This document shows, piece after piece, positions 28,074 through 35,935 of a DNA stretch of 64,000 bases. Position 1 is the first letter of the stretch. Each line of letters starts with the position of its first letter. Position numbers and translations under genes: made by a program. The stretch is from Leptogranulimonas caecicola (lineage in GTDB: Bacteria; Actinomycetota; Coriobacteriia; Coriobacteriales; Atopobiaceae), in the NCBI RefSeq assembly GCF_023168405.1, contig NZ_AP025285.1, positions 372,001 to 436,000 of the forward strand, read 5' to 3'. The notes under the pieces are model-generated. The model ran no database searches, was not told where the DNA came from, and saw only the letters and a program-made list of their open reading frames with translations.

Positions 28074-28562
28074 AAAAACTGAACACCAAAAGTTGAACCA
28101 AACCAGATAGAAGGGTGCGGTATGTACAAGTTGGGAGTCATGAGAGCTTATACAGAGGCTGAAAAGCGAATAGCTGTGATCATCTACTTAATGCCGGGGG
28201 CTCTGTGCCTGGGCTGTTAAGTTAGTGGTATACGCTTCCGTGATCACCCTTATGGCCTATGCCAAGAGAGACTCCTCGATGGAGCAAGCTGGAGCGCTGT
28301 TTCAAGGTGTTTTCTTGCGAGATCCGACAAGCCACAATAGGATCCGCTGTAATCTTAGGGGCTTATTTCTCGTAGGCTATAGGGAGAATCATCAGAATGC
28401 TCAGGCGTAGGCGGCTCACAAAATGGACTCACTTCATCTATCGATGAGTCGACTCTATGTATGAACGTCTAGGCAGCAGGTTGTTAAAATGGCGCTTAGA
28501 GTCGAATGCTTATAAAACGAGCGCGGCTGACTTCGGGCCAGTACTCATAAGGCAGGTATTGG
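28074..28562. other. 489-bp stretch with short, doubtful frames
   Basis: A 32-residue frame at 28122-28220 (MYKLGVMRAYTEAEKR...) has AAGGGTG upstream and could be a small gene or the start of a broken one. A 61-residue frame at 28225-28410 has no ribosome site and unconvincing composition. No RNA gene or repeat was recognised. The stretch looks like decayed mobile or defence DNA. Confidence 0.35.
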
Positions 28563-29633
28563 ATGTTCTACTGGAATAAGCACGTCTCTGTTGATCAATT
28601 CGATTCAGTGAATGACTACGTCAAACGTAGTGAAGCGGACAGACAGGATATATGTCTGAGCGTTCCAGAGATCATTAGATATTCGATTGCAAATGCGAGC
28701 TTCAAAGGGCGCGTCGGAAAGTCCTTGAGAGGGGTTCTATTTTACGCGGCTCCGGTTTTGGCTGCTTTGAAACCCGCATATGACCATTTTGGCATGTCGG
28801 GCATCTATGAGTTCGCAGAAAGCTCTTTTAAATCATCTATTTCGTTCCAGATAGGCATGCTTGCAGCACATGCTGTCTTCGAGAAGATTCTGAATAGAGA
28901 CCAGCGTGGTTGTCTGCTGCTGCATGGCAAAGACAGTAATAGCGTCACGATTGATTCTGACTCAAAAGAAAGCCCAGATTTTGTTGGTGTTGATTGTCAG
29001 GGTCCATATGTTCTGTTGGAGGCGAAAGGCAGTAGCAAGAGCCGTGTTGATTGCAACAAAGTTGATCACGCTAAAGAGCAGCTCGATATTAAGGGGATAG
29101 AATACACCTTTGGCATGAATAGGCAATATGTTCCATCTGCACAGCTTTCGAAACATGTGGTTACATCCGCGTTTGAATTATGCGCCGGAATGCAAGATAA
29201 AGCTCTCTATTTCTCTGATATTGACCCTGAAGGTGAAAGTGACACAGTAATTTATCTGAATATGCCAAGAGCGATAGCCAATTATTACGCGACTGTCATG
29301 AACGCTTTGGGCTCAGATGAATATGTAGTTAGCTCTAAAGAATTCCATGGGCATAAATTTAAAATCACACGAATCGGTCCATATATGACAGTCGGGTTGA
29401 TGGAAAAACTCTATCAACCTCTCTCGGACATCACCAATAGTCTTGATGACCACGTGAGAGAGTCCTCAATAAAAGGGCTGTTCAACCTCTTGCGAGAATA
29501 CGAACCGAGAACAAGTGAAGTACGTAGTGACGAGGCTGAAGAACAAAATCTATCGTTGGGTCCAGATGGGCTTCTGGTTGAAGTTAACGATGAGAGCCTT
29601 CTTCACTATTTATGTGAATACGAGCATTTTTAA
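28563..29633 (+). CDS. Unrecognised protein with PD-(D/E)XK-like motif
   Basis: This 356-residue soluble protein is not a family I know. The helical N-terminal part (about 1-130) is followed by SPDFVGVDCQGPYVLLEAKG at about 139-158, which has the spacing of a PD-(D/E)XK nuclease core: Pro-Asp, a beta strand, then Glu-Ala-Lys. Such cores occur in restriction enzymes and related DNA-cleaving proteins. The rest is mixed, with an acidic C-terminus. The ATG at 28563 has only a weak GGCAGG upstream. Codon use is AT-rich compared with the core genome. Its place beside a type I system suggests a stand-alone restriction or defence factor. That role is inference. Confidence 0.65.
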   Translation: MFYWNKHVSVDQFDSVNDYVKRSEADRQDICLSVPEIIRYSIANASFKGRVGKSLRGVLFYAAPVLAALKPAYDHFGMSGIYEFAESSFKSSISFQIGMLAAHAVFEKILNRDQRGCLLLHGKDSNSVTIDSDSKESPDFVGVDCQGPYVLLEAKGSSKSRVDCNKVDHAKEQLDIKGIEYTFGMNRQYVPSAQLSKHVVTSAFELCAGMQDKALYFSDIDPEGESDTVIYLNMPRAIANYYATVMNALGSDEYVVSSKEFHGHKFKITRIGPYMTVGLMEKLYQPLSDITNSLDDHVRESSIKGLFNLLREYEPRTSEVRSDEAEEQNLSLGPDGLLVEVNDESLLHYLCEYEHF

Positions 29634-30070
29634 AGATATATATAGTCATATCTTGAGTTGAGAATCGCATTTTCCCAACGCAGCACTGTCACTCTTTGAT
29701 CGGGGGGGCGCTCCATCCCGTTGGAGCCGTTTCCGTCCATGTGGCCAGTCAGGCGCAATCGAACTGCGTTTCCGCAGGTCAAATATGCCACTCTTTGGTC
29801 GAGTAAAAAATCCTCAAGTGGTTACAGGGCATATAGTCAGTGCTGACTATATGGTGACTACACGGTTTTCGCTACAGGAGAGTGGAATAAGTTCCAGGTC
29901 GCTCATCCTGCGGACTACATAAAACAGGCCATGCAACGATTGAGCGGGAGTGAGAAGACTTCGCACTTAACGAATAACTTGCAGTCGCTTAGTTGGCGGT
30001 CGCAACACATAAACATGGCATTACAGATATACAATATTTGACAAAATGAGACTATGTGCTAGGGGTTACT
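29634..30070. other. 437-bp gap with a decayed coding frame
   Basis: From 29847 to 30041 one frame is open for 64 codons (containing EWNKFQVAHPADYIKQAM) but has no start codon near its beginning, so it looks like the tail of a lost gene. CACTCTTTG(A/G)TCG occurs twice (29690-29702, 29789-29801). A small stem-loop (AAGATAT/ATATCTT) follows the upstream gene at 29633-29654. Confidence 0.4.
29830..29853. promoter_or_regulatory. 11-bp perfect inverted repeat
   Basis: CATATAGTCAG and CTGACTATATG are separated by two bases. It could be an operator, a recombination site or a hairpin; no gene start is close by. Confidence 0.45.
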
Positions 30071-30355
30071 ATGGCTACCGTAGTAGCTACCGAGTCTATT
30101 TCCGCCAAGCTCCGCCAGGACGAGAAGGACCGTTTCTCTGCCGTTTGCGATGAGATTGGCGCTTCCCCGGGCAATGCCATCCGTATGTGCATCCCCGCAT
30201 TCAATCGCCGAGGTGGCTTCCCCATTCGACCCCTCGAACCCCATGGGTTTAGTCCTGAGACGCTCGTCGCGATGGACGACGCTGCTAGGGGCAGGAACCT
30301 CTCTGACCCTTACCATACTGCCAAGGGGGCCATGACTGCGCTCGATGAGGAGTAG
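30071..30355 (+). CDS. RelB/DinJ-family antitoxin
   Basis: This 94-residue protein has the ribbon-helix-helix start typical of RelB/DinJ antitoxins (ISAKLRQDEKDRFSAVCDEIG, SPGNAIRMCIPAFNRRGGFP) and an acidic C-terminus that would bind the toxin. It would neutralise a RelE/YafQ RNase and repress its own promoter. The ATG has AGGGG six bases upstream. The toxin gene expected just downstream is broken, so this is now an orphan antitoxin. Confidence 0.85.
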   Translation: MATVVATESISAKLRQDEKDRFSAVCDEIGASPGNAIRMCIPAFNRRGGFPIRPLEPHGFSPETLVAMDDAARGRNLSDPYHTAKGAMTALDEE

Positions 30356-30358
30356 CCC

Positions 30359-30490
30359 ACGTTAGAGCTAAAGTTTACGGCGAAGTTTAAGAAAGACTAT
30401 AAGCGCATCAAGAAGCAGGGTTAGAACCTTGCAAAGCTCAAGCCTGTTTGGGGCTATAGTTCTATCGGGCTTGCTTGGATTGGAAACTAG
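30359..30490 (+). pseudogene. Broken YafQ/RelE-type toxin gene
   Basis: Three bases after the antitoxin stop, the frame ACG-TTA-GAG... reads (T)LELKFTAKFKKDYKRIKKQG, the characteristic start of YafQ-type ribosome-dependent RNases. The start codon position is ACG instead of ATG, a TAG follows at 30422-30424, and the frame continues NLAKLKPVWG before a further stop at 30488-30490. The rest, including catalytic His residues, is missing. The toxin cannot be made. Confidence 0.8.
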
Positions 30491-30673
30491 CGGATGTAGT
30501 GGCTGAAATCGAATGGAAGACGACGCGAGATGAAAAAAGCATCTTTGAAAGAGCTTAGCTTTTGTCTACCAATAGATCTGAGTTCGTCTTCGTCTGGCTG
30601 ATTCGCGCCGTTTTCAAGGAGCTATGAGAGAAGGTGTGGTCAATTGTTCTATTCCTTCTCATTTCAACACGGA

Positions 30674-32611
30674 TTAGAGCAAAGCCTTTACCCTCTTGTC
30701 GTAGATCTTGTCGAGTTCCGACTGCACGTACTCCTCTTTGAGCTTGGCAACGAAGCGCGTGTCCGAGAACAGTCGGTAGACGAGCACTGCTGCTCCTCCC
30801 AGGTCGAGGCACTTGGGATTCTTCGTGATTGATGTCTGTACGATACTGCTCGAAGCTGCGATGGTGTCGGAAATGAGAATGATCTTCTTGGTACGCACCT
30901 GGTACATCTCGGTGCAGTAATCCGTCTCACCGTTCTTGAATATCAGCGAGCAGCCGTGAAGCGCCGCTATCAACCAATTGATAAGTATCGTCATGCCTGC
31001 CTGCATGCCAACTTTTAATATGTCACCAGTGCTGACGTATTTGGTAAGAGCCTCGGTGTGTGCTTTGTCGAGAACGAGATTGGCGAACGGGATCTGTATC
31101 CCGCACGGTGTGTAGAGGTCTGTGCCGATGTGGATCAGCTGCTTGATCAGGGCCGCCGTGGCGGCATCCGGCTCGCTCACGACGCGCCTTCCCGCCGCGA
31201 CCAGCATCTCCACGGTCCCGGTGGGCGCCCCGATCAGCGGGTTCTTCCCGAAGGCGTCATAGGAGACCGAGTAGGTCGCGGGGATCCGCGCACCGATTCC
31301 GAAGACGTTGGCGTCCTTCACGCAGGTGATGCTGTTGGTCATGATGTTCGAGGTTCCGAACACGAGGCCGAGCACCGGGTCGTGGCCGAGGGTCGCGAAC
31401 CGATGGTTGGCACCTTTGAAAATCTTGAGGTTCTCCGCCTCGTAGCGGGTCGCGTCGTAGGGAACGCCCCGCGCCGTGAGAATGTGGTGCTTCGATGCAT
31501 GCAGGCGACGTGATTCACTGGTCCCGGTGTCATCAAAACCCGAGAAAACGCGGTCCTGGAAGCTGTGCAGGGCGTCTTCCTTGGCGTTGCCCGCTCCCGC
31601 CCGCTCGACCTCCGTCAGGGAGTTGATGATAAGCATGCGGGCGACCTGGAGCATGGTCGCGGCGACGACGAAGGCCGCGTCGGCGTCCTGCAGCTTCGTC
31701 CGCTCCTTGAACTCGCGGTCGATGCGCTCGAGGTTCTCGCCGTACTCGCGGACGGATTTCTTGACCGCCTGCTCGGCCCAGCTCTCGTCGACCGCCACGC
31801 AGGCCGCCCTTGCCGCCATGTAGTCAGCGAAGAGCCTGCAGGCGTGCTCCTCTTCCTCCGTCACCTGACCGTCCGAGGCCGCGGCGACCTGCAGCTGCTC
31901 GGCGATGGAGCCCAGCGACACGATGCTCACGTTGTCCAGGCAGTCCTTGACCCGGTCGAAGGACAAGCCCTCGTCGTCCGCGATTGCCTGCACCTTCGCC
32001 TTCACGTCGTCCGGGAGGCCGCCGTCCAGCTTGAGGTAGTCGAGGCCGTCTTCGAGCCACTCCTGCTCCTCTTGGGAGAAATCGCCGTCGCAGCGCATCA
32101 GGAAGCAGAGCGTCGCCACGTAGGCGTAGATGAAGTTGTGTCGCTTCTCGCCCGCAAGGTAGGCTCCTTGTTTGATTCCATCGCGGAACCCCTTGATGCG
32201 TGCTGTGCGGAGGCGTGTGGAGAACGAGTTTTCCTTGATGGCGTTAATGCTGCCTTCAACAGTCGACGCGGCGCCGGATTCAAGGGAAGATGCACCCTGG
32301 GCAACGCCTATGGCGGCGCCGACGGTGATCCCGCCTACCGCGCTCGCTGCCCCCGCAACTGCTTTGCCCATATCGGATGATGCGATCTGTTCACCTGCAT
32401 TCGATGCGCCTTCTATAACCGAGCGCATGGCGCTGCCGACGGCTTCGGATACCGAGGCAGACACATCAACGATGGCGCTTCCCGCGCCTTCGGCCACGCT
32501 TGTGGCACCTTTGGCGGCGGACTCAATGGCGGCCGACGCGCCTTTTGTCAGCTCTCCGGCAGCTTGAGTGGCTTGGGATAAGGCTTCTCTGAGATCGAAT
32601 CTGAACGCCAT
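30674..32611 (-). CDS. Large protein with hydrophobic repeat N-terminus and TerB-like middle
   Basis: This 645-residue protein has three visible parts. Residues 1-130 are rich in Ala, Gly and Ser with amphipathic glycine-zipper-like helices (VGGITVGAAIGVAQGAS), suggesting membrane insertion or oligomerisation. Residues about 150-300 hold two acidic TerB-like motifs (CDGDFSQEEQEW and SDGQVTEEEEHA). The C-terminal 300 residues contain a conserved-looking block (GHDPVLGLVFGTSNIMTNS) of unknown function plus a hydrophobic stretch near 555-575. The ATG has GGAG upstream. I do not know the family. TerB modules occur in stress and phage-defence proteins, and the position inside the island fits that, but the role is inferred. 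Confidence 0.75.
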   Translation of the reverse strand: MAFRFDLREALSQATQAAGELTKGASAAIESAAKGATSVAEGAGSAIVDVSASVSEAVGSAMRSVIEGASNAGEQIASSDMGKAVAGAASAVGGITVGAAIGVAQGASSLESGAASTVEGSINAIKENSFSTRLRTARIKGFRDGIKQGAYLAGEKRHNFIYAYVATLCFLMRCDGDFSQEEQEWLEDGLDYLKLDGGLPDDVKAKVQAIADDEGLSFDRVKDCLDNVSIVSLGSIAEQLQVAAASDGQVTEEEEHACRLFADYMAARAACVAVDESWAEQAVKKSVREYGENLERIDREFKERTKLQDADAAFVVAATMLQVARMLIINSLTEVERAGAGNAKEDALHSFQDRVFSGFDDTGTSESRRLHASKHHILTARGVPYDATRYEAENLKIFKGANHRFATLGHDPVLGLVFGTSNIMTNSITCVKDANVFGIGARIPATYSVSYDAFGKNPLIGAPTGTVEMLVAAGRRVVSEPDAATAALIKQLIHIGTDLYTPCGIQIPFANLVLDKAHTEALTKYVSTGDILKVGMQAGMTILINWLIAALHGCSLIFKNGETDYCTEMYQVRTKKIILISDTIAASSSIVQTSITKNPKCLDLGGAAVLVYRLFSDTRFVAKLKEEYVQSELDKIYDKRVKALL

Positions 32612-32863
32612 TCAGCATCTCCTGACATGAGCGGATCTTGCGTGAGATGTACTTGCGCAATTGATGCAACACAGCACACAAGATGTATCTCTCGTATTCT
32701 TAATTATCTCACTGTGCGCAAGCTCCTTGCCCGACTGTCGGAGCGAGGGTCTTGGCTATTCTGTTCGACTGTGATTTCGATTTTCCGTTGTTAACTCCAC
32801 TCAACATCACTAACTGCGCAATGGGCGTAGGATGTGAGCGTGAGAGTCTTATTCCAAAAAGCG

Positions 32864-33073
32864 CTAGGAAAGCAGGCCATACTCCTTGTACATCGACAGC
32901 ATTCGTTGGTACATCAACTTATTGGACATGTGCTGCTTAAACGTCACGGATTTCTCTCGCCCCTGCGCCTTTAATTTATCCCTCTCGGCCTGGGCAAACT
33001 CCATCTGGTTCTTGACGTCCTCAAGCATGGACTCGAAGGCTTTGAGGCGATCCTCATCTGACATGTTGTTCAT
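32864..33073 (-). CDS. Small charged helical protein, unknown
   Basis: This 69-residue protein is almost entirely helical and highly charged (EDRLKAFESMLEDVKNQ, AERDKLKAQGREKS), with a Met/Tyr-rich C-terminus. No family recognised. It lies upstream of the 645-residue gene on the same strand, 250 bp apart, and downstream of a strong hairpin. The ribosome site is weak, so confidence is moderate. Confidence 0.5.
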   Translation of the reverse strand: MNNMSDEDRLKAFESMLEDVKNQMEFAQAERDKLKAQGREKSVTFKQHMSNKLMYQRMLSMYKEYGLLS

Positions 33074-33110
33074 GGTGGTGGCCTACGACTCCTACATCTG
33101 ATTCGTTAAA

Positions 33111-33142
33111 GAGAAGACTCTCCGTTACTGGAGAGTCTTCTC
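33111..33142. terminator. 13-bp stem hairpin between DUF4177 gene and small helical gene
   Basis: GAGAAGACTCTCC and GGAGAGTCTTCTC are perfect complements around a six-base loop. It should separate transcription of the DUF4177 gene from the next gene on the minus strand. Confidence 0.75.
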
Positions 33143-33157
33143 CCGCTAATTCCAGTT

Positions 33158-33424
33158 CTAGGCGATCTTCTCGAACACCATTGTAGCTTGGATGCGATCT
33201 CCGCCACCAAGCCCCTTGCTGCCTCCGTTGGCGGTGCTGATAGTGTGCAAGCGATAGCCTTTCTGCGCCTGTTGGTTGATGACTGTCTCAAGCTCAGTGA
33301 GGTTTCCTGATCCGGTGCCCAAGAACTTTTCCTTAAGTGTCACTTGGAGCACGACATATTGATACGAGCCGCCCGATGCAGTGGAGTAAGACGATTCTTG
33401 CTGCAATGTGTCGAACAATCCCAT
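33158..33424 (-). CDS. DUF4177 domain protein
   Basis: This 88-residue protein starts MGLFDTLQQ and shows the DUF4177 pattern YQYVVLQV...LETVINQQAQKGYRLHTIS...ATMVFEK. Function of this family is unknown. The ATG at 33424 has AAAAGAG upstream; a TTG at 33451 would add nine residues. It lies between two hairpins, so it is probably a single-gene transcript. Confidence 0.75.
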   Translation of the reverse strand: MGLFDTLQQESSYSTASGGSYQYVVLQVTLKEKFLGTGSGNLTELETVINQQAQKGYRLHTISTANGGSKGLGGGDRIQATMVFEKIA

Positions 33425-33463
33425 GGCAATCACTCTTTTCTGTAGAGCCAATAACGGCGGGGA

Positions 33464-33504
33464 TACCGAGAAGTCTCAGCTGTGGTACCTGGAGTTTCTC
33501 GGTA
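33464..33504. terminator. 9-bp stem hairpin after the Ltp-like lipoprotein gene
   Basis: TACCGAGAA and TTCTCGGTA pair around a 23-base loop, just past the lipoprotein stop on the minus strand. Confidence 0.55.
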
Positions 33505-33514
33505 GCGCGAATCG

Positions 33515-34186
33515 CTAGTCGTTTAGGTGGTCGACTGCGTATTGAGCCTCTTCAGGTGTGAATCGCTCGCCGTAATCAGAGGTGAGTTGGTCGTAGATGT
33601 TGTTGGGCGACATCGACATCATGTCTTGGTAGTCCTTGGCTTTGGCCAGCGCGTTGGCAGACCAGTCGCAGGAAATGTTATCGACAGCGTACTGGGCTTC
33701 TTCGGGAGTGAACTGCTCGCCATATTCAGAGATGAGCTGGTCGTAGACGCCCAGCTTGGACATATGCATGGAGTCTGCGTAGTTTTGACCCTTTGCCAGT
33801 GCGTTGGCGTTCCAGTCTGCCGTCAGGTTGTCGATGGCATACTGAGCGGCTTCTGCCGAGAAGTTCTCGCCGTACTCAGAAGTGAGTTGGTCATAGACGC
33901 CCTTTTTGGACATATGCATGCGGTCGCTATAGGTTTGTGCTTTTGAAAGGGCCGAGCGATATTCTGCGGGGACTGACGTGTCTTCTTTGGGAGCTTCTTC
34001 TTTAGGGGCTTCTTCTGCGGGTTTTTCGTCCTGTGTAGGAGCTTTGGTGGTGGGAGCCTGTTCCTGGGTGGTTTCCGCTTGGGCTTCAGGCGTCTTGGAA
34101 GGGGTCCCGCCACATCCAGCCAAGGCGAGGACAAGACAGAGGGCGAGACCAGGAGCGACCAGCATGTGCGACAGAGTGCGTTTCAT
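33515..34186 (-). CDS. Lipoprotein with three Ltp-type repeats
   Basis: This 223-residue protein has a signal peptide with lipobox (LALAGC, Cys about residue 25), a low-complexity Pro/Glu/Lys linker, and three repeats of about 48 residues, each with the pattern (M)HMSK.GVYDQLTSEYGE.F..E.AQYAIDN. This is the Ltp (host cell surface-exposed lipoprotein) repeat family. The Ltp protein of streptococcal phage TP-J34 blocks DNA injection by related phages, so superinfection exclusion is possible; many actinobacterial homologues have no tested role. It would sit on the outer face of the membrane. Its place in a defence-rich island fits. Confidence 0.85.
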   Translation of the reverse strand: MKRTLSHMLVAPGLALCLVLALAGCGGTPSKTPEAQAETTQEQAPTTKAPTQDEKPAEEAPKEEAPKEDTSVPAEYRSALSKAQTYSDRMHMSKKGVYDQLTSEYGENFSAEAAQYAIDNLTADWNANALAKGQNYADSMHMSKLGVYDQLISEYGEQFTPEEAQYAVDNISCDWSANALAKAKDYQDMMSMSPNNIYDQLTSDYGERFTPEEAQYAVDHLND

Positions 34187-34458
34187 AGCGTGAGTCCTTT
34201 CGATAGAACTGAGCCTGTGAGCAGCGCCTAGAGGGCAATGCCTTCAGGCGAAGCCGTTAATTTGCAGAGTATATTAAGATTTAAGCTTGGGGTGTCCATG
34301 GCATGGGACTCAAAGAGGTTTATCTATGTGCACATACGAAAGCTGAGGATGCGCGCAAATCTGTCAGGCCATCTGCCCTGGCTTTTCTGGGTGCTCCTCA
34401 ATTGTTCGAGTGCGATTCTCTGCCATAGAGCAGTTCAACTTCCAGACAGTGATTGCGT

Positions 34459-34490
34459 AATAGGCCCGCTGACGCTTCAGCAGGCCTATT
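34459..34490 (-). terminator. Terminator of the relB/yafQ remnant operon
   Basis: AATAGGCC...GCTG pairs with CAGC...GGCCTATT with one bulge per arm, just after the toxin stop on the minus strand. Confidence 0.65.
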
Positions 34491-34499
34491 CCAAATGAC

Positions 34500-34778
34500 T
34501 CATTCGTCGAAGAGGTCGCTATGGGTTCCAGTGCGCACGAGCGTGAGGACCATGATGTTATCGGTAATTTTGTATATGAGCAGCCAGTCGGCTCGGATAT
34601 GGCATTCCCAGTGCCCGGACCAATTCCCGGAGAGCATGTGAGGCCGTCAGCGGCTGGGTAGAGGCTCGTCATTGGCAAGCGTCTCGATGATTGTACGAAG
34701 CTCGTCTTTGGGAAGCCCACGTTTGATTGCAGCCTTGTAGTCTTTCTTGAATCGAGATGTTTGGCGGATCTCCCTCAT
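34500..34778 (-). pseudogene. YafQ-type toxin gene with premature stop
   Basis: The ATG at 34778 overlaps the antitoxin stop (TGATG). The frame reads MREIRQTSRFKKDYKAAIKR, then DELRTIIETLAND...LPSR, then a TGA (34649-34647), then continues in frame as RPHMLSGNWSGHWECHIRAD, WLLIYKI and ends LFDE at 34500. This is a complete YafQ except for the one nonsense codon; the usual residue there is an aromatic or other sense codon before RDH-like RPH. The catalytic His region lies after the stop, so the toxin is inactive unless the stop is read through. Confidence 0.88.
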
Positions 34779-35053
34779 CACTCAGCATCCAAATCAGCAA
34801 ATAACTCGTCAATACTTGAGTAACCTTTGGCATTAGGATCCGTTGCGATGTGGTCGGCCTCATGCATCGCAGCAAGCGTCTCGGCGTTGGGAACATCGCG
34901 CGTGGGGCGGAACGGGAGGCCCTGCTCGCGTACGGCCTGGCGTAGGAATGTATTGACAGCCGTGGAGAAGTTCATTCCAAGGTCGGCGAAGAGACGGTCA
35001 GCTTCCTTTTTCAGCTGGGCATCTGTGCGTATGCTAGTGGTTATTGTATTCAT
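34778..35053 (-). CDS. RelB/DinJ-family antitoxin
   Basis: This 91-residue antitoxin has the N-terminal ribbon-helix-helix (ITTSIRTDAQLKKEADRLF, NFSTAVNTFLRQAVREQGLP) and an acidic C-terminal toxin-binding tail ending DELFADLDAE. AAGGAGG precedes the ATG by six bases. It is coupled by a one-base overlap to a YafQ toxin gene that carries a premature stop, so it is now without a working partner. It could still act as a repressor or counter related toxins in trans. Confidence 0.92.
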   Translation of the reverse strand: MNTITTSIRTDAQLKKEADRLFADLGMNFSTAVNTFLRQAVREQGLPFRPTRDVPNAETLAAMHEADHIATDPNAKGYSSIDELFADLDAE

Positions 35054-35166
35054 GGTTACCTCCTTGTATTGCATGATACATCTATTGCAATACAAGTGAC
35101 AATCGCTTAACTGCCAATGGCGACATTTATCTAACGGTTAATAAAAACAGCTGCTTTCACGGTAAA

Positions 35167-35793
35167 TTAGATTGTTGTCCCATTGATAGGGGAGTCGGGC
35201 TCTCCCTCATGCAATTCGCGTCGCAGCTGCTCCCACTTTCGAACCGCGACAGCTTTGAGTTTGCCGGTGTGGGCCATCTTGTAGCTGATGATCCAGACAT
35301 ACACTAGGGCGGCAATCCCCAGAATGATGCCAACTACTAGAGGTGCGATATCAAAACTGGATTCGATGGCGTAGTAGAAATACAGCATTATGCAGATAAG
35401 AGCCTCAAATAAGTACTCGTAGTTTCTAAACACGGTGAATCTTGAGTGGCTCTTGTCTTCCTTGTACAACTCGTTCAGCGTCTCCCACTTGTAGCCTTTG
35501 ATCTCTGATTCAAGCATCACGATCATGTATGCGCTAATTTTTGCAATGTTCTTGCGGTAATAAAGGCTTTTAGATGAGAGGGGGATGATGAGGACAAAGG
35601 GAATCAGGAAGAGAAAGGGGTTGTTCGACGAGAAGGCAAATGCCAAAACCGCAGCCAATGCGGTCATCGAGAAGGTTGAGAAATCGTTGGACAGACGCGT
35701 GCAATTCCCAATTTCTTCCCGCAACGTTTCGTATTGCATCTCGTATTGAGCTACGAGCTCGTCAGATCTCTCGATTCTAGAAAAATCTTCCAC
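35167..35793 (-). CDS. Four-helix membrane protein, unknown
   Basis: This 208-residue protein starts at GTG (AGGAAAA upstream) with a charged helical N-terminus (about 1-40), two hydrophobic helices at about 43-75, a cytoplasmic-like linker with Tyr and Lys, two more helices at about 130-170, and a charged tail. The pattern of short N-terminal helices and paired membrane segments resembles membrane effectors of defence or signalling systems, but no family was recognised. It lies at the right end of the accessory island and stands alone. Confidence 0.65.
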   Translation of the reverse strand: MEDFSRIERSDELVAQYEMQYETLREEIGNCTRLSNDFSTFSMTALAAVLAFAFSSNNPFLFLIPFVLIIPLSSKSLYYRKNIAKISAYMIVMLESEIKGYKWETLNELYKEDKSHSRFTVFRNYEYLFEALICIMLYFYYAIESSFDIAPLVVGIILGIAALVYVWIISYKMAHTGKLKAVAVRKWEQLRRELHEGEPDSPINGTTI

Positions 35794-35935
35794 TGGCTTT
35801 TCCTGTCCGGCTCATACGGTGGCAATACTTAGTCCCTTATATTCGTCATTATAGAAGAACAGTACACTTTACTAGGGGCGTGCAAAGGTATGCGCCCTAC
35901 GCCACTACAAGGGCATCGACGGGGGCGATGGGATA

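Noticed and set aside
28225-28410. 61-codon frame between the DUF4926 and unknown nuclease-like genes
   Set aside because: No ribosome site and no coding-like features; probably chance.
34238-34498. 86-codon frame after the Ltp-like lipoprotein gene
   Set aside because: No ribosome site, odd composition and overlap with the terminator of the relB/yafQ operon.
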